From assembly GCF_009866805.1 (NCBI RefSeq), contig NZ_SIZW01000041.1:434001-498000 (forward strand): a stretch of DNA of 64,000 nucleotides, in the 5' to 3' direction. A model generated the notes under the pieces. The model saw only the letters and a list, made by a program, of their open reading frames with translations, did no database searches and was not told the origin of the DNA. The DNA is from Schauerella aestuarii. Its GTDB lineage: Bacteria > Pseudomonadota > Gammaproteobacteria > Burkholderiales > Burkholderiaceae_B. Shown here piece by piece: positions 55,723 through 64,000 of the stretch (within the stretch, counting starts at the first letter, position 1; each line of letters begins with the position of its first letter). The translations under genes and the position numbers were made by a program.

Positions 55723-56943
55723 GTGAATCATTCTTCCATCCAGACGGCAGCGGCAACGCCGGATCGCTTACCCATGGCCGCGCTATTGGCTCTGGCCATG
55801 ACGGGCTTCATTTGCATCGTGATGGAGACGTTGCCCGCAGGACTCCTGCCGCAGATCAGTTCAGGCCTTGGCATCAGTCAGGCGATCACGGGTCAGATGG
55901 TGACGGCTTATGCGCTGGGTTCGTTGCTGGCAGCCATTCCGTTGACGATCGCGACGCGCGGCTGGCGGCGGCGCAATGTTCTGCTGTTGACCATCGTCGG
56001 CTTCTTCATCTTCAATTCGATCACTGCGCTTTCCAGCCACTATGTGCTGACGTTGGTCGCCCGCTTCTTTGCAGGTGTTGCAGCGGGGCTCGCCTGGAGC
56101 CTGATCGCGGGTTACGCCCGACGCATGGTCGCACCGCATCAGCAAGGTCGTGCCTTGGCCGTCGCGATGGTCGGCACCCCGATTGCCTTATCCCTGGGTG
56201 TACCCCTGGGCACCCTGATGGGGTCGATCGTGGGTTGGCAAACCGCATTCTGGATCATGTCAGGGTTGGCGCTGCTCTTGATCGTGTGGGTGATCGCCAA
56301 GGTCCCTGACTATCCCGGACAATCCGCGCACGAGCGCCTGCCTCTGCGAGAAGTGTTCACCCGTCCCGGGGTCAGGCCTGTGCTCGCCGTCGTGATCGCC
56401 TGGATGCTGGCGCACAACATGCTCTACACCTACATCGCCCCGTTTGTGGCGCCCGCAGGGCTTGGCGAGCGGATCGACCTTGTGCTGCTGACCTTCGGTG
56501 TGGCAGCGCTCGTCGGCATCTGGTTTGCCGGCATGCTTGTGGATAAGCATTTGCGTGCCACCGTGTTGGCCAGCCTCGCGGCATTTGCCCTGACCGCGCT
56601 TCTGTTTGGCTTCGGTGCGCGATCCCCCATCGTGATCTACATCGGTGTGGCCGTGTGGGGGATCACATTCGGTGGCGCGGCCACGTTGCTCCAGACGGCA
56701 CTGGCCGATGCGGCCGGAAGCGGTGCCGACGTGGCCATGTCGATGAATGTGGTCGCCTGGAATGCGGCGATTGCGGGAGGCGGCGTCATGGGCGGGATGC
56801 TGCTCGGCTCCGTGGGCGTGGGTGCGTTTCCCTGGACGTTGACGATCCTGATCGCGATCGCACTCGTCATTGCCTGGCAGGCGCGATCGCATGCCTTCCG
56901 GCCTGGCGTGCGCCGCGGCGGCCCGGCCGCTGTCGGGCATTGA
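55723..56943 (+). CDS. MFS transporter (DHA1)
   Basis: A 407-codon major-facilitator exporter of about 12 helices. LPMAALLALAMTGFICIVMETLPAGLLPQISSGLG is the sugar-efflux/drug-type first helix. LTLVARFFAGVAAGLAWSLIAGYARRMV is motif C. The GTG at 55723 has AGGA upstream (TTG 55720 is also possible). Controlled by the divergent TetR protein. Substrate unknown. Confidence 0.85.
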   Translation: MNHSSIQTAAATPDRLPMAALLALAMTGFICIVMETLPAGLLPQISSGLGISQAITGQMVTAYALGSLLAAIPLTIATRGWRRRNVLLLTIVGFFIFNSITALSSHYVLTLVARFFAGVAAGLAWSLIAGYARRMVAPHQQGRALAVAMVGTPIALSLGVPLGTLMGSIVGWQTAFWIMSGLALLLIVWVIAKVPDYPGQSAHERLPLREVFTRPGVRPVLAVVIAWMLAHNMLYTYIAPFVAPAGLGERIDLVLLTFGVAALVGIWFAGMLVDKHLRATVLASLAAFALTALLFGFGARSPIVIYIGVAVWGITFGGAATLLQTALADAAGSGADVAMSMNVVAWNAAIAGGGVMGGMLLGSVGVGAFPWTLTILIAIALVIAWQARSHAFRPGVRRGGPAAVGH

Positions 56944-56955
56944 AGCATGAAAGCA

Positions 56956-56982
56956 AAAAGCGCAGTCAGGGACTGCGCTTTT
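56956..56982 (+). terminator. MFS gene terminator
   Basis: Twelve-bp stem AAAAGCGCAGTC/GACTGCGCTTTT with loop AGG and T-rich tail. Confidence 0.9.
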
Positions 56983-57068
56983 CGTTTTGATCGGTGGGCG
57001 CAAGCGGCCGCCATCCTCTGGCTGAGCCACTTGCCGCGACGCGTGTGAGGCGCCGGCCACCTCTCGTC

Positions 57069-58655
57069 TTACGCGTCGCGTGCGGGTTCGCCGTCCGTCG
57101 TGCGCACCAGCTTGAGCGGGTTGCCACGCTTGAGCGCATCGGGCAACAACGCATCGGGCAGATCCTGATAGCAGACCGGCCGCAGGAAGCGGTCGATTGC
57201 CGTGGCGCCTACCGAGGTGAACGACGCATTCGAGGTCGCCGGGAAGGGGCCGCCGTGCACCATCGCATGGCTGACTTCCACACCCGTGGGATAACCGTTG
57301 GCCAGGATGCGGCCAGCGCGGCGTTCGAGCACGGGCAGCAGCCCGCGTGCGGTGTCGATGTCGGCGTCGTCCAGCATGAGCGTGGCCGTGAGCTGGCCTT
57401 CAAGGTGCTCGGCTACCGCGCGCATTTCGGCCACATCGCTGCACCCGATCACGATGGAGCTGGGGCCGAAAACTTCGGCTTCCAGTGCTTGCGAGCCCAG
57501 CAGATCCTTGGCGCTGGCGCCAAACACCACGGGGCCTGCCGCGCAACTATCCGCTTGCGAGGGCTTGCCTTCGCCGATGGCCTTGACGCCAGGCTGCGAT
57601 CCCAACTCGGCTACGCCGCGTTGGTACGCATCGAAGATGCCGGGCGTGAGCATGGTCGCTGCACCTTTCTCGGCAACCGCTTTGGCTGCGGCCGCGCGAA
57701 AACGATCCAATGCCGGGCCTTCGATGCCGATGACCAGACCGGGATTCGTGCAGAACTGACCCACGCCCATGACGAGCGAATCGACATAGCCGCTGGCGAT
57801 CGTTTCGGCGCGTTGTTCCAAGGCCGCCGGCATCAGGAACACCGGATTGATGCTGCTCATCTCGGCATACACCGGAATCGGCTCGGCGCGCGATTGCGCC
57901 GTGGCGACCAACGAGAGCCCACCCTGGCGCGACCCGGTAAAGCCAACGGCTTTGATCGCGGGATGCGCGACCAAGGCTTCGCCGATGTCGCGTCCTGCGC
58001 CGATCAACAGCGAGAACACACCTTCGGGCAGCTTGTGCTGAGCGACCGCTTTCTGAATGGCGCGGCCCACCATTTCGGACGTGCCCAGATGCGCGCTGTG
58101 TGCCTTGACGATGACCGGGCAACCCGCAGCGAACGCGGAGGCCGTGTCGCCGCCGGCGACCGAGAAGGCCAGCGGGAAGTTGCTGGCGCCGAACACGGCA
58201 ACCGGGCCCAATGGCAACTTCTGCAAGCGCAGATCGGCGCGCGGTAGCGGCGTGCGGGCCGGTTGCGCGGGGTCGATCGTGGCCGTGAGGAAATGGCCGT
58301 CGCGCACGACGCGAGCAAACAGTCGAAGTTGACCGACGGTGCGGCCGCGCTCGCCTTGCAGACGCGCCAGCGGCAAGCCGCTTTCCTGATGCGCGCGCTC
58401 GATCAGCGCGTCGCCCAGGTCGAGAATGTTCTGGGCGATCGTTTCGAGAAATTGTGCGCGCGTTTCGAGCGGCAGGGCACGAAACGGGTCGAACGCCTGT
58501 TGAGCCAGACCGGCCGCGCGCTCGACATCGTCGCGCGTGCCCAGGCCGAACGCGGGTTCGAGTTCGGCCCGCGATGCGGGATTGATCGCGCGTTGCGTGC
58601 CGGCGCTACCGCGCACGGCAGCGGCGCCAATCAGCATGTCGCCTTGTAAAGTCAT
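57069..58655 (-). CDS. 2,5-dioxopentanoate (ketoglutarate semialdehyde) dehydrogenase
   Basis: A 528-residue NADP-preferring aldehyde dehydrogenase, last step from galactarate or glucarate: 2-oxoglutarate semialdehyde to 2-oxoglutarate. Catalytic Cys302 (VGQFCTNPG) and Glu265 (VYAEMSSINP). GPVAVFGASNFPLAFSVAGGDTASAFAAGCPVIVKAH is the dinucleotide site of this group. Start at 58655 with AAGGA upstream; ten bases after kdgD in one operon. Confidence 0.92.
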   Translation of the reverse strand: MTLQGDMLIGAAAVRGSAGTQRAINPASRAELEPAFGLGTRDDVERAAGLAQQAFDPFRALPLETRAQFLETIAQNILDLGDALIERAHQESGLPLARLQGERGRTVGQLRLFARVVRDGHFLTATIDPAQPARTPLPRADLRLQKLPLGPVAVFGASNFPLAFSVAGGDTASAFAAGCPVIVKAHSAHLGTSEMVGRAIQKAVAQHKLPEGVFSLLIGAGRDIGEALVAHPAIKAVGFTGSRQGGLSLVATAQSRAEPIPVYAEMSSINPVFLMPAALEQRAETIASGYVDSLVMGVGQFCTNPGLVIGIEGPALDRFRAAAAKAVAEKGAATMLTPGIFDAYQRGVAELGSQPGVKAIGEGKPSQADSCAAGPVVFGASAKDLLGSQALEAEVFGPSSIVIGCSDVAEMRAVAEHLEGQLTATLMLDDADIDTARGLLPVLERRAGRILANGYPTGVEVSHAMVHGGPFPATSNASFTSVGATAIDRFLRPVCYQDLPDALLPDALKRGNPLKLVRTTDGEPARDA

Positions 58656-58665
58656 ATGCAGTTCC

Positions 58666-59580
58666 TTATTGAGGACCGAGCTTCTTGATCAGCGCGTCCA
58701 GCATCTCGAATTCTTCGGGCGTCAGATCCGTCAACGGCGCGCGGACCGGGCCGCCATCATGGCCGACCAGCTTGGCGCCCGCCTTGACGATACTGACGGC
58801 ATAGCCTGCACGGCGGTTACGAATGTCGAGGTAGGGCAGGAAGAAGTCGTCGATCAGTTTGTTGATGGTGGCGTGATCGTCGGCAGCAACGGCCTTGTAG
58901 AAATCCATGGCCGTCTTGGGGATGAAGTTGAAAACGGCCGACGAGTACACGGGCACGCCGAGCGCCTTGTAGGCTGCGGCGTACACCTCAGCCGTGGGCA
59001 GGCCACCCAGGTACGAGAAGCGGTCGCCAAGTTTGCGGCGGATGCGCACCATCGGTTCGATTTCACCGATGCCATCCTTGAAGCCGATTAGGTTGGGGCA
59101 ACGATCGGCCAATTTGACCAGGCTGTCTGCCGTCAGACGCGAATTGGCGCGGTTGTAGACGATCACACCGATCTTGACCGACTTGCACACCTGCTCGACG
59201 TAGGCGCAAATGCCGTCTTGCGACGCTTCGGTCAGATAGTGCGGCAACAGCAGGATGCCCTTGGCACCTTGACGCTCGGCTTCCTGGGCATAGGCAATGG
59301 CCGTACGGGTAGGGCCGCCGGCACCAGCCAGAATGGGTACCTTGCCGGCGCACGTGGTGACGGCGGTGCGCACCACATCCGAATATTCCTGCGGGGCCAG
59401 CGAGAAGAACTCACCCGTGCCGCCGGCAGCAAACAGCGCGGTGGCGCCATAGGGGGCCAGCCACTCGAGGCGCTCGATATAGCTCTTCGGACGGAAGTCG
59501 CCTTGTTCGTCGAAGTCGGTAATCGGGAAAGAAAGCAGGCCTTGCGAAACGATTTCTTTGAGTTCTTGCGGGGTCGTCAT
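58666..59580 (-). CDS. kdgD: 5-dehydro-4-deoxyglucarate dehydratase
   Basis: A 304-residue DapA-fold enzyme that removes water and CO2 from 5-keto-4-deoxyglucarate, giving 2-oxoglutarate semialdehyde. Schiff-base Lys168 (GFKDG), Tyr142 (VYNRAN) and the GGTGEFFSL loop (53-61) are present. Start at 59580 ([24 protein letters not shown]). Divergent from garD; the shared promoter contains a matching operator pair. Confidence 0.93.
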   Translation of the reverse strand: MTTPQELKEIVSQGLLSFPITDFDEQGDFRPKSYIERLEWLAPYGATALFAAGGTGEFFSLAPQEYSDVVRTAVTTCAGKVPILAGAGGPTRTAIAYAQEAERQGAKGILLLPHYLTEASQDGICAYVEQVCKSVKIGVIVYNRANSRLTADSLVKLADRCPNLIGFKDGIGEIEPMVRIRRKLGDRFSYLGGLPTAEVYAAAYKALGVPVYSSAVFNFIPKTAMDFYKAVAADDHATINKLIDDFFLPYLDIRNRRAGYAVSIVKAGAKLVGHDGGPVRAPLTDLTPEEFEMLDALIKKLGPQ

Positions 59581-59675
59581 GGATAGCGGTCCGTTGCGAG
59601 TGGCCCAAGGGCCGGGGGCTGGAGAAAAGTAACGCGGTGGCATCGCCGGTGGCGTGGACGATAGCCATTAAGTGA

Positions 59676-59818
59676 TAGGTCATCGTACAACATAACCGCA
59701 TCGACGGCCAGGGGGGGCGCATGCCAATGCATCAAAAAACACTGTTTTTAACTGCTGCAGAAGACGAGTTGCGACGAAGCGATCGTCCTCCCGTATAATC
59801 TGGGTCGTACGATGACAT
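59676..59818. promoter_or_regulatory. Operator pair and -10 in the kdgD/garD promoter
   Basis: The core GTACGATGAC occurs at 59807-59816 and inverted at 59679-59688, inside the longer shared pattern GTNGTACGATGACNTA. A TATAAT lies at 59794-59799, just before the garD-side operator, with TTGCGA 19 bases upstream. Confidence 0.7.
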
Positions 59819-59876
59819 AGACTTCATGGCCGCTCGGGACCCAGCCCGAAGCGGCCGCGTGCGAGGACGACAAATC

Positions 59877-61463
59877 ATGCAAGAGGCGGTAAAAACGGCG
59901 CCCATCTCGATCAAGGTCCATCCGGCCGACAACGTCGCGATTGTGGCCAATGATGGCGGCCTGCCGGCAGGAACGGTGTTTCCGGATGGACTGACGTTGC
60001 GAGAAGGTATTCCGCAAGGTCACAAGATCGCCCTGGTCGACTTGAATGTGGGCGACCCCGTCGTCCGATACAACGTCGTCGTGGGATTTGCGGCCGTGGC
60101 ATTGCCCGCGGGCAGTTGGGTCAATGAGCGCGTCACCACCATGCCTGAGGCGCTGGCGCTGCACGATCTGCCGATGGCCACGCGCGCGGCAACCGAGATG
60201 GCCCCGCTCGAAGGCTATACGTTCCAAGGCTTTCGCAATGCCGATGGATCGGTCGGCACGCGCAATATCCTCGCCATCACCACGACGGTGCAGTGTGTGC
60301 AAGGCGTGGTTGAACATGCCGTGCGCCGGATCAAGGCGGAAATGCTGCCGCGTTATCCCAACGTCGACGATGTGATCGGAATCGAGCATACCTACGGTTG
60401 CGGCGTGGCGATCGATGCGCCCGATGCCGCGATCCCGATTCGCACATTGCGCAATATCAGCCTGAACCCCAACTTCGGCGGCACCGCCATGATGGTGAGC
60501 CTGGGTTGCGAGAAACTGCAGCCCGAGCGCTTGCTGCCGCGCGGCACGATTCCCATTCGTGCGGGCGCCGGCATGACCGGTGAAACCGCCGACGACGGCA
60601 GAATCGATACCGTGGTGTTGCAGGACGACGAGAACGTGGGTTTCGAATCCATGATCGACGCCATCATGCAGACGGCCGAACGCCACCTCGCCATTTTGGA
60701 TCGCCGCCGCCGCGAGACCTGTCCGGTCTCCGATCTCGTGGTGGGTGTGCAGTGCGGCGGCAGCGATGCGTTTTCCGGTGTGACCGCCAATCCAGCCGTC
60801 GGCTTTGCCGCCGATCTATTGGTGCGCGCAGGCGCCGCCATCATGTTTTCCGAGAACACGGAAGTGCGCGACGGTATCGATCAACTCACGTCGCGCGCGG
60901 CTACCCCCGAGATCGCCGAAGCCTTGATCCGCGAGATGGATTGGTACGACCGCTATCTCGCGCGCGGCATGGCGGATCGCAGTGCCAATACGTCGCCCGG
61001 CAATAAAAAGGGTGGGCTGTCCAACATCGTCGAGAAGGCGATGGGATCGATCGTGAAGTCGGGTTCCTCGCCGATCGCGGGCGTGCTGTCGCCGGGCGAC
61101 AAGCTCGATCGCAAGGGGTTGATCTTCGCGGCGACGCCGGCGAGCGATTTCATCTGCGGCACGCTGCAGTTGGCGGCGGGCATGAACCTGCATATTTTCA
61201 CCACCGGACGCGGCACACCTTATGGTCTGGCGCAGGTGCCGGTAATCAAGGTGGCTACGCGCAGCGATCTGGCGCGCCGGTGGCACGACCTGATGGACGT
61301 GAACGCCGGCCGCATCGCCACGGGCGACGCCACGATCGAAGATGTGGGCTGGGAACTCTTCAATCTGATGCTGGACGTCGCCAGCGGGCGCAAACAAACC
61401 TGCGCCGAGAAGCTCAAGCTGCACAACGCGCTGGCGCTCTTCAACCCCGGGCCGGTGACCTGA
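59877..61463 (+). CDS. garD: Galactarate dehydratase
   Basis: A 528-residue enzyme dehydrating D-galactarate to 5-keto-4-deoxyglucarate. The N-terminal SAF domain is followed by the catalytic domain: [98 protein letters not shown]. It lacks any obvious extension compared with E. coli GarD. The ATG at 59877 has GAGGA upstream. Divergent from kdgD. Confidence 0.94.
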   Translation: MQEAVKTAPISIKVHPADNVAIVANDGGLPAGTVFPDGLTLREGIPQGHKIALVDLNVGDPVVRYNVVVGFAAVALPAGSWVNERVTTMPEALALHDLPMATRAATEMAPLEGYTFQGFRNADGSVGTRNILAITTTVQCVQGVVEHAVRRIKAEMLPRYPNVDDVIGIEHTYGCGVAIDAPDAAIPIRTLRNISLNPNFGGTAMMVSLGCEKLQPERLLPRGTIPIRAGAGMTGETADDGRIDTVVLQDDENVGFESMIDAIMQTAERHLAILDRRRRETCPVSDLVVGVQCGGSDAFSGVTANPAVGFAADLLVRAGAAIMFSENTEVRDGIDQLTSRAATPEIAEALIREMDWYDRYLARGMADRSANTSPGNKKGGLSNIVEKAMGSIVKSGSSPIAGVLSPGDKLDRKGLIFAATPASDFICGTLQLAAGMNLHIFTTGRGTPYGLAQVPVIKVATRSDLARRWHDLMDVNAGRIATGDATIEDVGWELFNLMLDVASGRKQTCAEKLKLHNALALFNPGPVT

Positions 61464-61499
61464 TCGCAATTGCATCCGTCTGCGCGCCGACGCGCAGGC

Positions 61500-61575
61500 G
61501 GATTGCTGACGCGGACCCGGATCGCCAACGTACAGCCGGATCGCTGACGTGCGGGTGGATCACCAACGTACAGCC
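61500..61575. repeat. Four 19-bp imperfect tandem units
   Basis: Units start at 61500, 61519, 61538 and 61557 with GGATYGCYRACG-like cores; units 2 and 4 (GGATCRCCAACGTACAGCC) differ at one base. Lies between the garD stop and the end of the GlcD-like gene. Confidence 0.85.
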
Positions 61576-61582
61576 GGCCGGC

Positions 61583-62992
61583 TCACAGCAGCTTGCCGGG
61601 ATTCATCAACTGGTTGGGATCGAGCGCGCGCTTGATCATCAGCATCAAATCCATCTCGACGGGCGACTTGTAGCGGCGCAACGCGTCGCGCCGGAGTTGT
61701 CCCACGCCGTGCTCCGCGCTGATGGTGCCGCCGCGCTGGACGACGATGTCGTGCACGCAGAGATTGAGCGACGTGGTGAGCCGAGCGAAGTCGTCGTCCG
61801 GGATATCCAGCGGCAGCAGCGCGTTGTAATGCAGATTGCCGTCGCCGACGTGTCCGAAATTGATCACGCTGGCCTGCGGGAACCGCGCGGCAACGGCGGC
61901 ATCCGCTTCGTCGATGAACGCCGCCAGGCGCGAGATGGGGAGGGCGATGTCGTGCTTGATCGCTTTGCCGCCGCGCACCTGCGCTTGCGAGATGCCCTCG
62001 CGCACCCGCCACATCATGGCTGCGCGGGCGGCATCGTCGGCGACCTGCGCGTCGTCGATCGTGCCTGATTGTGTGGCCAGCGCCAGCGCCTGCCGCAGCC
62101 TGTCTGCGAGATCGTCATCCGGGGTGCCGGCGAGTTCGATCAACGCATGATACGCATGGGCGTCGCGCAGGGGCATCGGCGCATCGTCACGCTGCGCCGC
62201 GTCGATATCGAGGCACGATGCGGACATCATTTCGAACGCCGTCACGCTTTGCCCAAAGGTGGCCTGCAACGACGTCAGCAACGCGACGATGCTTGCAGGC
62301 GTGGACGCACCCACCCATGCCACGGCGCATGCGGGTGCAAGCGGTGAGAGTTTCAGTACCGCGCCGGTAATCACGCCCAATGTGCCCTCCGAGCCGATGA
62401 ACAAGCTCTTCAGGTCGTAGCCGGCGTTGTCCTTGCGCAAGCCGCGCAACCCATCCCATACGCGGCCGTCCGGCAGCACGACTTCGAGCCCGAGCGTGAG
62501 TTCACGGGCATTGCCATAGCGCAGCACCGCAGTGCCGCCTGCGTTGGTGGCGAGGTTGCCGCCGATCGTGCATTGCCCTTGCGCACCCAGGCTCAGGGGG
62601 AAGTGCCGCGCTGCCTCGTGCGCGGCCCGCTGTACATCGGCCAACAGCACACCCGCATCCACCGTGAGCGTGTTGTTGATCGTATCCACTTCGCGAATCC
62701 GAGTCATGCGCGACAGGCTCAACACGACCTGCGCACCGCTGGCGTCCGGCGTGGCGCCGCCACTCATGCCGGTATTGCCGCCTTGCGGCACCACCGGCGT
62801 TCCCGTCTGATGGCACAAGCGCATCACGGCAGACACTTCGGTGGTCGTGCGCGGCCGCACGACCACAGGGGTACGGCCCTCATATCGGCCGAGCCAATCG
62901 CGCAGATAAGAAGCTTGCTCGTCGGGATCCCGGATCACGCCGGCCTCGCCCACGAGGTGCGAAAGGCCGCCGATCAGGTCGCGGGCGTGCAT
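61583..62992 (-). CDS. FAD-linked oxidase, GlcD-like
   Basis: A 469-residue flavoprotein of the D-lactate/glycolate dehydrogenase type. FAD loop VVPQGGNTGMSGGATP (67-82), then NFGHVGDGNLHYN and SAEHGVGQLRR in the C-terminal part. It oxidises a 2-hydroxyacid and passes electrons to the quinone chain. The start at 62992 overlaps the stop of the racemase-like gene by one base (TGATG), so the two are coupled. Confidence 0.9.
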   Translation of the reverse strand: MHARDLIGGLSHLVGEAGVIRDPDEQASYLRDWLGRYEGRTPVVVRPRTTTEVSAVMRLCHQTGTPVVPQGGNTGMSGGATPDASGAQVVLSLSRMTRIREVDTINNTLTVDAGVLLADVQRAAHEAARHFPLSLGAQGQCTIGGNLATNAGGTAVLRYGNARELTLGLEVVLPDGRVWDGLRGLRKDNAGYDLKSLFIGSEGTLGVITGAVLKLSPLAPACAVAWVGASTPASIVALLTSLQATFGQSVTAFEMMSASCLDIDAAQRDDAPMPLRDAHAYHALIELAGTPDDDLADRLRQALALATQSGTIDDAQVADDAARAAMMWRVREGISQAQVRGGKAIKHDIALPISRLAAFIDEADAAVAARFPQASVINFGHVGDGNLHYNALLPLDIPDDDFARLTTSLNLCVHDIVVQRGGTISAEHGVGQLRRDALRRYKSPVEMDLMLMIKRALDPNQLMNPGKLL

Positions 62993-63672
62993 CAGGCGCG
63001 ATGCCAGCCGAGCAGCACGCGGGCGACGGCCATGCCGGTGGCGGCCTGGGTCGGCTCGACCACCGGAATGCCCAATTCGTCCTGCAGCCAATCGCGATAG
63101 GCGGCCATGCCGGCGCAGCCGAGCACCACCACATCCGACTGATGATCGTCGCGCAGACGGCGACCCACGTCGAGCAACCGTTCTCGCGTACGTGTTTCGT
63201 CGGACAGTTCGACCACGCCGAGCTCGAGCGGCAGTTCGGCCGCGATGCGGCCGGTAAAGCCGCTCGCGCCGAAGAAGCGCGCATGGCGCGAAATGGATTG
63301 CCGCAGGATGGCGATGACGCCAATCCGCTGGCCCAGCGTCATGGCGGTGAGCATGCCGCATTCGCTGATGCCGAGTACGGGTTTGCGCGTGACTTCGCGC
63401 ACCGCGTGCAGGCCCGGGTCGCTGAAGCAGGCAATCACGAACCCGCCGGCGGCATCGCCATGCTGCGCGTCGAGCGCGCGCACCAATCGCGCAAGCGGCA
63501 GCGTCACACTTTCGACGTCCATTTGCGTCTGTACGCCGGGTGGGCCTTCTTCGAGGGTCACGCTCACGATCTTGGGGCCGCCGGCCACCCGCAACGGGTC
63601 GAGCGCCGTGTCGAACGCCGCCGTGACGGCTTGCGTGGAATTCGGGTTGATCACGAAAATGGTGCGATCCAT
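62992..63672 (-). CDS. Asp/Glu/hydantoin racemase-like protein
   Basis: A 226-residue protein with the racemase fold (HyuE/Asp-Glu racemase). It opens VINPNSTQAVT; the two catalytic Cys are C82 (VIACFSDPG) and C186 (VVVLGCAGMA). May invert or isomerise a hydroxyacid or hydantoin used by the coupled oxidase. Divergent from the LysR gene. Confidence 0.88.
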   Translation of the reverse strand: MDRTIFVINPNSTQAVTAAFDTALDPLRVAGGPKIVSVTLEEGPPGVQTQMDVESVTLPLARLVRALDAQHGDAAGGFVIACFSDPGLHAVREVTRKPVLGISECGMLTAMTLGQRIGVIAILRQSISRHARFFGASGFTGRIAAELPLELGVVELSDETRTRERLLDVGRRLRDDHQSDVVVLGCAGMAAYRDWLQDELGIPVVEPTQAATGMAVARVLLGWHRA

Positions 63673-63821
63673 GGGCGGTATCCTGAAAAGGCGCGGGTGC
63701 TTCGCGGGCCGGCGGCCAGTGCGTCGAGTCTAGCAGTGGGGTCGTGCGCGAAGCCTTGTCCATTTGTGCGCCACCCTTAACCCTTTGTTATGCTTTTCCC
63801 TCACCTTCTCGCCCATTGCCC

Positions 63822-64000
63822 ATGCAACTGAACCTGCGCCAAATCGAAGTCTTTCGCGCGGTCATGACGACCGGCTCGATCAGCGGGGCGGCCAAGTTGC
63901 TGTTCGTCTCGCAGCCGGCGGTCAGTCGATTGCTGTCGCATACCGAGCAGCGGCTGGCGTTTGCGCTATTCGAGCGGATCAAAGGCCGGCTTTATCCCAC
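63822..64000 (+). CDS. LysR-family regulator, 5' part only
   Basis: The N-terminal 59 residues of a LysR activator, cut by the window end. MQLNLRQIEVFRAVMTTGSISGAAKLLFVSQPAVSRLLSHTEQRLAFALFERIKGRL is the HTH. Divergent from the racemase/oxidase pair, which it probably controls. Confidence 0.9.
   Translation, partial: MQLNLRQIEVFRAVMTTGSISGAAKLLFVSQPAVSRLLSHTEQRLAFALFERIKGRLYP

Noticed and set aside
61583-63763. Single 726-codon fusion of the GlcD-like gene with upstream sequence
   Set aside because: The N-terminal 257 codons read the racemase gene out of frame; the racemase-like gene is complete in its own frame and its stop overlaps the ATG at 62992.

Overview
The window is high-G+C DNA from a Burkholderiales betaproteobacterium, most likely Alcaligenaceae (Bordetella/Achromobacter/Pigmentiphaga-like). 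The reasons are the rplU-rpmA-obgE-proB block divergent from ispB, two Bug-type tripartite tricarboxylate receptors plus TctAB, and many small LysR/IclR/GntR/TetR-controlled catabolic operons. It looks chromosomal. I see no insertion sequence, prophage, CRISPR array or rRNA.

Layout. 0.1-2.2 kb: a lipoprotein with a SecD-like head domain, and an XRE repressor divergent from a winged-helix protein with a pseudo-receiver domain. 2.2-7.0 kb: housekeeping genes (proB, obgE, rpmA, rplU, ispB, tRNA-Pro). 7-19.4 kb: TetR/oxidoreductase pair, a hydrolase, an orphan Bug receptor, aquaporin, then a leftward Mg2+ block (leader ORF, envelope protein, short MgtE), GNAT, MarR/MFS pair, class IV aminotransferase and a DUF1090 protein. 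19.4-28.2 kb: PhoD-like phosphatase, penicillin-acylase lipoprotein, a solute-binding-protein remnant, ThDP enzyme, mobA, FxLYD protein and a BrnT/BrnA toxin-antitoxin pair.

28.2-36.5 kb is a catabolic island for the lower beta-ketoadipate pathway: CoA-transferase pcaIJ, a muconolactone-isomerase-like protein, a YciI protein, enol-lactonase and a cyclase. It has its own IclR regulator and a second operon (3-hydroxyacyl-CoA dehydrogenase, AtoE transporter, SDR). The two operons share a 17-bp operator. 36.9-50.4 kb: ppc, queC, ilvD, two exporters, an SDR, a nucleotidase, an orphan FecR, pssA and a DMT exporter. 50.7-61.5 kb is a galactarate regulon: TctBA plus a Bug receptor for uptake, then GarD, KdgD and ketoglutarate semialdehyde dehydrogenase to give 2-oxoglutarate. 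Its GntR/FCD regulator shares operator-like sites with the garD/kdgD promoter region. The end holds a GlcD-like oxidase, an Asp/Glu-racemase-like protein and a truncated LysR gene.

The most unusual signal is a short ORF at 14824-14925 (minus) starting MDPDPSGPRRPP. It resembles the Mg2+-sensing MgtL leader of enterobacteria and lies upstream, on the same strand, of an MgtE Mg2+ transporter, with inverted repeats over its stop codon and over the next ribosome binding site. Several intergenic regions also carry unrelated short tandem arrays, often touching a stop codon.
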